Below, piece after piece: positions 38,501-50,500 of a stretch of DNA of 64,000 nt (its first letter is position 1; the number at the start of each line of letters is the position of its first letter). Origin of the DNA: Membranipora membranacea. Its lineage: Eukaryota; Bryozoa; Gymnolaemata; Cheilostomatida; Membraniporidae. Position numbers and translations under genes: made by a program. The DNA is taken from NCBI GenBank assembly GCA_914767715.1, contig OU612070.1, forward strand, positions 28,694,025-28,758,024, given 5' to 3'. Under the pieces are notes generated by a model. That model made no database searches. It saw only the letters and a list, made by a program, of their open reading frames with translations, and was not told the DNA's origin.

Positions 38501-41500
38501 AGCCGACACACTGAGTCTCATCTCATCGGACAGCTTTACACTATCTACAAATAGTCAATGTCACAGTATACATAACGCTAGCTACCAAAAAACAGCTACA
38601 AACAACACCTGCGAACGGGCCCACACCTATCACGGTCTTCTATGGCGCAGCTTCTGAATCAAAAACCATTTTTATCCTATTATAAGCCGTTTTCAATATA
38701 AGCCCCATTTCAGCTCCATCTTCCTAAGCTGGGTGTGTTAAAAGTACCGAACCAGATAGAGGGCAACTCCAAGATTAGCCTCAAACTGAAGCTAAGAACA
38801 CTGTCTATACAAAAGAAACATGATGCTGTAGTTTAAGTGCAGATTGTCCAGGTTGCTGGTATTGGCATAGGATAATGGAATGCAAAATTCCCGCAATGCA
38901 GGCAATGTTTTAGCATTCAATGATGCTGTTCTTATTTCTGGTCAGGAGGTAAAGGTCCGAAGTATGGTACGTGTCAGTTGGTGGATCGTAAAATCCTACC
39001 TACCAAACTTCTTATAGAAGACAACAGCGATAGTGAAGGTATGGACATCACCCCTGTCTAGGTATATATATCCACTCTCTACTCCCTCATATCTCTGACT
39101 AGATCGTCTTACAAGAGCCTCGTCATCATAAAAACCATCATCCGAGTCTCCTAGCAGCTAAAAAAATCAACAAAGACAGTTTTGCGGATGTAAGAGATTT
39201 TTTCGTGCATCCTTGGACACTGGTAAATATTATAGAAAACATCACTATAGATTAAAAAACTTTTTTGTCAAAGTATACCATACTTTGTAGAGATGGGACA
39301 GTTTTGATATTGTACTACCATCAGGAGTCAAGAGTAGATAATAGTATTAGGGTGATAGTCTGCGATAAAACCCCCAAGACTGGTTTTGTCTATTTAGATG
39401 TATATCACTGACAAACCAGGTTGTAATTACCCCAAACTGGTATGTTGTTAGGGTAGTCCCTTATACTGTACGATTTGCAACTTCGCCTGTGCAAGATCAA
39501 ATATCTGCTAGAGAGAGCAAGATCACCTCCTGTATGGGGTGTTGAAAAAAAGGTGAAGGGAGGGACTCGGTTGGTTAGACGTGATGAAGGTCCTGGATTC
39601 ATAACCCACTGTAGACAACCAAGTTGACTACTGAGGTTTGCTGGACCCTTAGGTGTGCAAGTTGGCGCTATAGATAATGCGGCCTTGGCCTTAAAGACTA
39701 CATAAGGACCACAGCAATATATAGTCTGGCAGCTAGTTCTGCAGTAATTATGCAATATTTTATCATTTAGAAAATTCAGAGGACTTCTGGGTAAAAATTA
39801 TGTGTAGTGTTAGGGATTGTCCTCACTTCTCACCTAAGAGCTATGAGGTATTTATGCGCCCTAGTGCTGTGCCAACATAATAAGCTAATACTTCTATCTA
39901 CTTGAGACAACTGTAAAAATTATTAAATGAAGTTATCTACTGTTGTAAAATGTCTCCTGACAATGGAACTATATTTATTTTGAACTTATGTGGGAAAGAA
40001 TGTATTTTGAAGTGTAAGCTTATTATGTTGGCACAGCACTAGGGCGCATAAATACCTCATGGCTCTTAGATGAGAAGGGTGGACAATTCCTAACACTACA
40101 CATTATTTTTACCCACAAGTGCTCTGGATTTTCTAAATGTGAAAATATTGCATAATTACTGCAGAACTAGCTGCCAGACTATTTATTGCTGTGGTCCTTC
40201 CAAAGTCTTTAAAGTACTCACTATTTCGTTGCCCATTTTCCGGCACGCGACGAGTGGCAGAACCTTGCCATTTTACCCAGCATTTTAACGACGAATACCT
40301 ATTCCGGGACATCCATACGACTAGGAAACATAACCACTCAAAGCAGGCAGCCATAGCCAATCAAATGGCTTCCAAAATCTTAGTCACAATTTAGCAGAGA
40401 TCAGCTCATGCTTCAGAGCTGCGCACACGCAGAATAGGAATTCCAAGGTGGAGCTTGAAAGCTTGCTTATAAAATAAAACCCTGAAAGTACATAGGCCTA
40501 GTGCGTGGAATATAAGCCTCACAACCAATGTGTGTTATTTTGTCACACCTTGAAGTAAAAATTGCTGCCTTGATTGCAGTAATGATTATATGGCACAAAC
40601 TCAGACGCAATGATGATATGAATGAAAATCCAACACTCATTAACATGAGCAGCTAGTCAAGTAAAGGTGAGTGTACTTCAAAGACTTTAAAGAAATATAT
40701 CAGGCTCTGGTGTAGACACAGAAGTGATGGGTTCACCAAACCAGTAGACAGACGTAGAATACCTATAGATGGTCGGTTAGGTTAGGTTGTCTTACAGGCC
40801 ATTGCGGAGGTAAAAGTACACTTTGCCATTGAAACATTGATAATTTTATGGCATGATTAACAGGCTTCCTCACAGCTTCGAGAATGGAAGGAATTGGGCC
40901 TACTTGTAATGCCTTCATTCAGACTAACATTCTTTCAGATGTATTCCATATCCTATGCAGGTATAGATATGCAGGCTAGATTTTTGAGGTCCCTGTGTTT
41001 TGATTTTATAAACTGTCAACACAGTAATGATGTCTGTAATACTTTACAGACAATCTTTCAGTGCTAGCTGCATCATCACAATAGTGAGGTGATGATGTAA
41101 TGTCATCCAGGAAGCAGCACCATGTCCATGACCGTCCCTCCCACCATTCAGTGGGAACAGGATATGAAGATTATTACCAGTGGGTAAAACTTGACAAGCC
41201 TCGCACTCCTGCATATGAACTTGAGATCGAACCTGTTGATCAGGCTCGATCCAGGAGGGCCTCAAGAAGTAAGCATCATATATAAAAGTTATCTGCCCTA
41301 TTCACATGTTCCAATAACTCCTCCACACAACTATGCTCTGATAAAAACATATTAACCTGAGGAACTAGAACAGTCTTCCATCTTTTTACTCCGGCACACG
41401 TTTTTAGGTGCATAATTAAGAATGACTGCTGGTACTAGTGTGTCGTTGGATTTCTGGTTGATTTTTACTAACAGATCTGAATATTACCTATCACGGAAGG

Positions 41501-44500
41501 AAATCATGATACTGGTCGTGTAGCTATTAATACTCCTAGAAACATTAAAAAATCAATCTGTGCCAACATAATAAGCTTACACTTCAAAAGTAGATAGAAG
41601 TATTAGCTTATTAGGTTGGCACAGCACTAGGGCGCATAAATACCTCATAGCTCTTAGGTGAGAAGGGAGAACAATCCCTAACACTACACATAACTTTTAC
41701 ACAGAAGTGCTCTGAATTTTCTAAATGATACAATACTGCATAATTACTGCAGAACTAGCTGCCAGACTATATATTGCTGTGGTCCTTCCGTAGTCTTTAA
41801 AGAATCATAAAACCAGAAGAAAATAAAAAACGAATAAAAGACAAATATTAAGTGCATAATAAGTGCACAATAAGCGCATAATAAGCAAATGATAAACAAT
41901 GAGATAACCACTACTGTTCTTCTGTAGGACCCAGCATCTCACAATGGTTGCAGGAACAGCATGCTCAAGCAAAGTGTGAACACTCACTATGTGAGCTACA
42001 GGATGGCTCCACTCCGGCACGGACAGTTATAACAGAGTCATCCAAGGAGGACATCGCCCGACAGTCTAAGACAGTCCCTTTTTGGATTCGGAGACTGTTG
42101 GATGATTCTGACACAAAACTAATCGAGAACAACCAAAACCTGAAAGAAAGCAGGCAGAGTGCAGTTTTGTCGACTGTCATTTGTATCAATAATATAGCCG
42201 ACAAAAGCAGCTCTTGGGTCCAAGCAACTGAGCATGAATCAGGAGAGGAGTTGAGATTACCTGTAATACTCGACACTGAGGATCATACAGAATCCACCAG
42301 GATAGGTTTAGTCAAGGTTAGAACAGTCCAAGCTGTAGACACATCAATGGCGGTGATCAGCAGCAAAAAAGGGGCAAAGAAACTGCGCAAAGCATCGCTT
42401 AACTTCCCAGCACTCTTCATACATCACATCTACAAACTAGGCCCAAGAGATATTGCAAATGGCAGCTTTAGAATACAGAATCATGGGATAGACCTGTCCT
42501 TCTCTGTTATAAATCCTACAAGGATCGAGAAGCCGAGAATTCAGCGCAAAATAGGGGAGAAGAGAACCCATCAGGCAAAGGAAGTCAAACGTGAAGTGAG
42601 AATGGGACCTCCAGCCAGACGAAAATCACTTCATGCCAAGAAACTCAAAGCACAGGAGATTGATCCATACTACACTTTAGGCCATGACATGTCCACACCT
42701 AAAGCGACTAGCACGAGTCGTTACCGAGGCTCAGTGGATTACGCCACGCATAATGATCTAGCTGTAGACGACTCCACCTACCGTATCAGGAAAGTCTATA
42801 AGAACAGTTTGAAATTGGGAGGCGCCGCACTGGAAAATGTGTATGAGCAGATAGATGATTTAGAAAGGCCTGCGGATATTAAAAAATCAGCTTTGCCAAA
42901 TCCAACAAAATTCAGCTATGGCTATGATCATAAGAAAGGTCCTGAAAAGGAGAACACTTACATCACGTTAATCATTGGTTCGGAGCACCGACAAAGCAAA
43001 TCTATGGTTGGTTATGGATCAAAATCATCACCGACAAGCCAAGGTACAATGATAGTACCTGACGTGGTGGTTCATAAAGGTGGACACATGATTCAAAACA
43101 CAGGTAAAAATAGTCTATCTGTGAGCGCTGCCGCGAAGGGAGTGAGGGATGTGGTGAGTGAGGGATCATATGCAGACATACTTAAGCCTGCCAGTCCGCG
43201 TCATCTGTCCGTAGAAACTCATCATTTCCGGCATCAGCAGGGAAGTGAGGACAGTACAGTATACAGCGCCGCACCTCCACTCCCGCCTAAAGCTTACCCA
43301 GGCTTCACTTACAAGTACATGTAAAACTAATATTGCTCAATAAAAACTAACGAACTAAAACAGCTTGAAAAATATCTCCATCTATCACATGCATTGATAT
43401 GAATTTATGGATCAGTGGTAAAATACATAGCATGGCTATTTGTGGAGATATGCCATCAGTACACTGATATATATTATATGGATTAAAGGAACATATCTGG
43501 CCCTGAACAAACATATGGCTATTTATGTATGGTTGTTAGACCGCATTTCTCTTCTTCTTTCGGTCCACAAGTTCAGAATCGTAAAATAGCTGACCCTTGT
43601 AAACTTTTGTCAAGCCGCTTGCCTGAGTTTTTGAAGGTTGTCAATAAATGCTTAACGTAAAAGCTGTCAGATTTTAAGCTTGATCTAGTTACTGAGTTAT
43701 ATACTGATGGCAGATCTCCACAAATACCATGCTGTGTATTTTACCACTGATCTATAAATTCATATCATGATAAAAATCTAGCAACTTTTACTTGGTCAAC
43801 TTACATCAGTTGAAATCTCTGTTCCTAGTGTGTGCTCTCCGTCACATTCTTGATACATTGGCACTCGCAGCCATGTGAGATAATTTCAGACGACTTACCT
43901 TGACATCATTATGACCAGTGGATGCCATCTCCTGCTCATATGCCCACAGTTTGACCAGTTCATCCGTCCGGTGATCCTGAGACAAGATACAATCTCCATC
44001 CCTCCACTTATAACTCTGTAAAATACCAACTAGATATCTCAGGTGCAATCAGTGCATGTACCATCTACTCTCAGTTAATAGTGTTGTATGTGTAAAAAAA
44101 GGGATTGTCCCATCTTTTTTAAGGGAAAGATAATCATACAAAGCATTCATACTCTAGCTTTGCAGTTCTATGAGCTTAAACAAGCACTAATATCAGGACC
44201 AAGGGTGTATTTCAAATGGAATGAGTGATGATTTTTTAAAACAAAATCTCCCCAATGACTAGCTCTTTTGGCCTTGAAATTGAGTAAATTTGTTCCAAAA
44301 TCGTTCACTCAGGTATGCAGTTCAACCAAGCAGTGAGCGATTTAGGAACGTAACCTCTGGCAGGGTATATTCAGACCTATAATTGGATTCAAATCATGGA
44401 GCAGCATTACTAAATTTCTTGATAGTTGATATAATAAAGAATGTACATGTCACCTGCGACTGGCCGTACTCCTCAGCGTTTGATGATATGATGTGATATT

Positions 44501-47500
44501 TCTGCAGAGGACACTCCTCGTGATTACGGTAGTGTTCCTCACCGTTACCTCTAAACTCTAATAATCTGTACCTGGATACAGTCAGCCAGGTCAAGTTAGC
44601 ACTGTCAAAACTATCGCTCAGGACTACAGCCTACAAAGGAAAATAACAAATAAAATCAAAAGACAATTATTTGAGACAATTTACACTGTAGGACTACATC
44701 CTTGCTGTGTTATACAAGGCGATATGGGTCTTAGACAAATCATAAAAAGTTGGGGAGTCAGTAAGTTTCAACGAACCAGCTTCAGGTCTCCCTGGCTGTC
44801 CACGAATAAGCTCTTGACTAAAAGAGGAGTCTGTGTATCTGGTCTGCATGAGTACTCAGTGAATAGGGAGTATGGTACCAGGTGTAAATTTCTGGGCTCT
44901 GTGAGAAGATCTGAGATATCTACATGACTCAGATGGGCTGTCTCTGGTTCTGATATATATATCTAGATAATAAAATGGCTTGGTGAACATAACTTGTGAT
45001 GAATTAATGTAACAAGTGCTTCACAAAGACACCATTAGGTTAAATTTCACTAAGTAGGTGTTAGACTGACAAGAAAGTCAAACTTAGAACAGACTTCATG
45101 GGAGATGACCCCAGGGATTTTCTGGCGATACAGATTATGAAATTAGGATGATGCTGCCAGTATGGTTGGTGTTGACACTTCAATAATCACAGCTGAGATG
45201 CTGGAAAAAAAGCGACATGACACACAGACAGACAAATATAGACATGTAAATCCGTTATATTACCTGATGATCATTAGTAAGGAGTAGTATGAGCTTATCA
45301 GAAGGTAGATGAGTGAATGATGTGACAGGAGAAGATAATTTCTGGTTGATGACAAACATCGACTGGTGTGACAGATCACTATTATAGACAATCAGAGAAA
45401 GTTATAGTATAATGTAAGGCAGCAGATAAAGCCAAAGTATGACTGACTGTTAGGTAGAACATGAACATGAATCGAATGATAACTTGTTGGAAAGTATAAT
45501 TATGTTCTACAGAGCCACCAAATGAGGAATATTTTATTTTGGGAGAAAACTTTATACAAACACTCAACCCTGATCACATTTCTTCAATCACAACTTGTGA
45601 TCAGATTGCTAGAGTTCAGTTTTAGTACAGACTAGCTCAGGCAGTGTCAGAGGCCTATATCAGGAAACAGCTCCTTAATTCCTTAATCCTTAAATTTCTA
45701 GTATGTTTGTTACTATCCAACTCAATGTTGCAGAGAGATATGTACAGTACAGAAGAGAATGGCTTAGTATTATAAGTAACTGGTATATAAAATCAGATTC
45801 TGTAGGTCTTCTCTCTCTCACCTGAACATGATATAGTTTCCAGCTACGTAGAACCTCCCAGAGAAATCAGACAAGTACCAGATACTAGTCAGGGTAAGGT
45901 CTAAAGTTATCCTCTCATATCCACATGACTGACTGGGTTCGTTGTTCCCTTCCTCAAACAGGAGGTATAGATTATCCTCGATCTCGTCCATAGAACATAG
46001 CTTCGCTTCGTGGGGGATCACATATGTGTGAACTAGCTTAATATCTGTAAGTATAAGTTGCAAATATGTTAAACAGCTGGAAGCCTCTGTATTTTTTGAA
46101 AACAAAGCAAATGTAGTGTGGACTGGAGATCTAATATAAAACACAGAGTTCAAATATCTGATAGTTACAGCTTTAAAGCATGTTATTTATGGGTTACCCT
46201 TGTGGGCTTTTTGGCCGGAAATGGGCTATAGTCTGCATTGAACTGGTATTATAGGCTCAACTGGAAAATATTTAATATGTGCTCAGGTCAGGACGAGAGA
46301 GTTTTAAACAGATTTGAACAATAATGTCGTCAATAAGAAAGGTTTAGCAAGAGCATATATATTATCAAGTATCCACGTCCATGTCAATCAAGACATATGA
46401 TTATTCTCAGAAGATAGTACATATAGATTGTAACACTATTATGCTTCCGTCTCAATGTAAGCATAACTTTCAAATTTTGTAGAGAGGGCACAATGAATAC
46501 TGCATCGATATTAATATTTTCAATCCTGCTTGTCGTGGCGATCAGACAAGGATGTGCAAAATTAGTACCAACAAATACAGATGGGCCTGCTCAGATACAA
46601 CGTCTGAAGGCTGCTGGGTACGATCCGTCAAACCTGGATCACTCTACACAGCTGAGGCTATTCCTCTACACCTGGTTATCTATGGAGAGACTGGAACAAG
46701 GGTAAGTTATTCACTCAGACAACATGAAATGAGTAAGTAGAAAAGAACAGGTCATCATTAGGTTCATTGAAATATGTCGGCGGAACAGGTAATCATTTGA
46801 TCCTAAGAACAATCAGAATAAACACTTGCATGTCTGTCAAATAGAAGGGATAGAAACAGAAAAATTCACACCTAACAATTGAAATCAGGATGCCAAAACA
46901 AATGGCACCATGATTAAGAAGGCTTAGTTCCAAGACAAATCACTATTTAAGATGTAACGCTGGGATTCATCCATTCAGAACATAGTCAGATGCCTTGCTA
47001 AGTGGACAGGTAGGTAGAGGACGATTTGTCATCCTCTGTTTTACAAGCGACCTCACTATAACAGCTATTATGTTGTGTTATACACAGACAGTGTGTAGAT
47101 GTGAGAGGTAAGAGAGAGACAGTGATAGTTAACTACTGTAGTACCTCATCATTCTGCTCCTCAAACAGAAAGATGTGCAGAGCTCCTAGAACCTGCTGTC
47201 CTGGCTGGAAACTGGTGTTGGATATATGTACAAGTAAGACCATGATATCTATCGACTTACTGATTCATTGGTTGAGGAACTTAGTTTTACCAATGAGTAA
47301 CTTGTCGGTTCTACTGGCTTAATTTTGTATTGGATCATATGTGAAGCGGGGATGACTTGATAGGCTCTTAAGACATGGAAAACAACTTTGTTGACAATGG
47401 ATCTATCTTGCTTCTCAGCTCATGCATCGACCAGAGAAATTTCTATATATTTTCTTTGGATGGGCACAACCAGCACAACTCAAGACAGCGCTTTATCAGA

Positions 47501-50500
47501 CTCATGCGTACACTCTATTTTTTTACATTCAGGGAACAGTTGGTATGATGGCTCACAAGGAAAGTATCTGAAGAATACATTTAGGCAGATGGCAGATGCC
47601 ATGTGGTGGTGCAAAGCTGACAAGACTAAACAGATACGGCTCCCATGAATGCTTTCATAATTAGAAATGTCCTCTATTTTGTTTTGGCATTGAAATCTGC
47701 CGGGAGATAATAAAACACAGTTCACAAACATGATGTTTGTTACTGTAAACTTGAGGCCCATCAAAGCATCATTGCTCGGTGCCATAACCACTACTGAGCG
47801 GCATTTCCTCCTTTTTTTGTAAAATGAAAAATAAAGCTCATCACAATAATTTGACTGGTAAAGATTCAAGATATTAGTCCAATTTCTACCTATCAGATGC
47901 ATCTGTTGGGCACATGGTGATTCCCATAATAAGTGAGAGGTCTTTAATCGTGGGTCCCTAGTAAAAGGTACACAAAGTATTCTCTTCACCTACCAACAGC
48001 ACTTGTAGCTTATAGGCTACATGAAGGGTTGACCAACCAGAGTCACCACTACCTCAAACTTGTCTTGTATACATGAAAATGAATAAGCTGACATACAGCC
48101 TTGCTCTGACATGGATACAATTCATACTACAAGATACTGCAGTCAGCGCTGAGCTGATACCAGTACGTGTCAGCGGTACAGATCAGATACAGAGACTCAA
48201 GTCAGCAGGTTATGAGCCTCAGAGACTGGATCACTCTACCCAGATGAGAGTATTCCTCTATACCTGGTTAGCTATGGAGAGAAAGGAAATGGGGTAAGTG
48301 TAAACGGATAACAGCATAGTGATGAAGCTCCTGGTGGTCTCGCTCAGTTTTGTTGATCTCCTTTACAAAGACTGCTAACAATGTTATGGCCTTCATTCTT
48401 CTTACCAACTGATACAAGGTTATCATGAACTGAAAGTCTCTCCACTTCACAATGATTGTTGAGTATCCATATAACGATAGTTCACAAATACTTCCTATAC
48501 TTGCATTAGATCAAGCTTGAAAACATTTGCCTGCATTTGAAGTTACTCCCATCGAGTCAAAATCAGGTAAGCATACCAACTTTTACCAGTGCAATGAATG
48601 CATTGTGTTATGCAGATAAATTTGATCATACTTGATCTTATCCGCCATAATTAAGACAACACGTCTGCCCAAACCATCGACTGACACGTAGATTTGCTAA
48701 GATGCCAAGTTGATTATTTTAGACAATGTGAAGAGAGTAGAGGAAGAAGATCATGGAATGAACAGTCAGTACAGAGAGCCTCCATGTACTGTATAATGAC
48801 CAGCAAAGCCTGTGGTGGTCACAAACAGCGGTGCAGAACGCCTAAAACATGCTGTCCGGGGTGGAAGAGGGTGCTGGATATATGTACAAGTGAGATTATG
48901 CTGTTGATTCATCCTGGTACAAGCAGAAACCAAACACAAAAATGTTCATCTAACTCTGTAGTATCATCCCATAGCTTGCCCGACCAAGAGTACTCCTTGT
49001 TGCAAACCATTATCTTGTAGATTTAACCGTGTGCAGCTAATAATGTAAAATTACCACACAATCAAATATGCATACCAAGTACTTCAATTGAATCCAAAAT
49101 TTTCTGCAGTCAGGCAACTTTCTCATATTTGTCAAGTATCTAAAGCCCTTGTAGAATTGGACTATGCACAAGAGAGCCGACAGAGTCAGTTATAATTCCC
49201 TTTGCAGAAACTGGATGGTACGATGGGGCAGAAGAAAAGAGTGTAAAGGACACCTTCAGACGGATGGCTGACGCTATGTGGTGGTGTTCAGCTGATACTA
49301 AATATAAACAGAGGATCCCATAACCTAGTCAATACATTGATTCTTACCTTTTCTATGAAGACCTTAACTTGCAAAATTTTACTCCAAATATACACAACGC
49401 AAAGTTCAAAGTATATGAAAAACATACTCTTGTATCAAGTAGAGAAAATGAAGTCATTGGTAAACCCTTCAGGTGAATCAGAATTACTTTGTATACCTCA
49501 ATACATGTTCAATCAACACATGCCGGTTGGTGCAACATAATCACAGATTCACACTAACCAGATTCAATCCCGAGTCTCAAATATGAATATATACAATCAA
49601 AGTGAAATTTGATGTGACCTACATGTAGGAAGGAATAGAAGATGAATCATCTCACCCTGGACAGAGATCACATACTCTGTTACATAATAGAGATCATCAT
49701 CCGAAGCAGAGGAGAGTAGTAAGACCTTAGTCATCTGAGGATGTATGGTAGCGTCTAGTACTCTACCATGTCCTTTAGTGGATACTTGTCTCCGTTTTTT
49801 AGTTTCAGCTTAAAATAATCAAATGTTAAACCCTTTGATATGACAGTAAACTGCAGTATTTGAATTTAAGTTTGAGTTTTCGGTCGACAATCAAGAGCAT
49901 GCAGTTGATACAAACCCCAGAACTCAAACCCTATGTGAGAAACATTTGCAATTCTTGGAAACATATTATATCCAACATACATGCATATCTGTCCCTATAC
50001 AGGTAAATAAATCATGAATTAGAATATCATAGAATTAAATTTTGGAAACCAATGAAAATTGTATATCACTCAAACTGACGTATATCTTACTGTTGATGAG
50101 ACTTGCTTTGCCCTCTTCTGTGATAAGAATAGCGTATGACTTTTTAGCAGGATAGAACATCTCATGTGTTACAACCTTAGTGTAACACTCTGAGTGAATG
50201 AGAGTAAGATTGAACTTATCCACAGCCGATTCCAGCAAACCGTACTAAAACAACACACAAATTTGACTCAAGCAACACAAAAGTTTTGCTTTATTGAAGA
50301 CGAAGATCAAATGGAACCAGCAAAATGTTCAGATGTTCAATAAAAGTTGAAAATGCAAGCCATTCATCTGCAAAAAATTGCACACAATAATGATTGATTC
50401 AGATTGATCAAATTGATTAATTGTGAATATTAAATTGCTACTCACTTTAGTAGCCAGAAGTACTACTCTGTGAAATATAAGTTTCGCAGAGTGTAACAAG

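Noticed and set aside
39405-39755. 116-codon minus-strand frame
   Set aside because: Runs into the arm of a foldback element; no domain and inside an intron of the CatSper-type gene.
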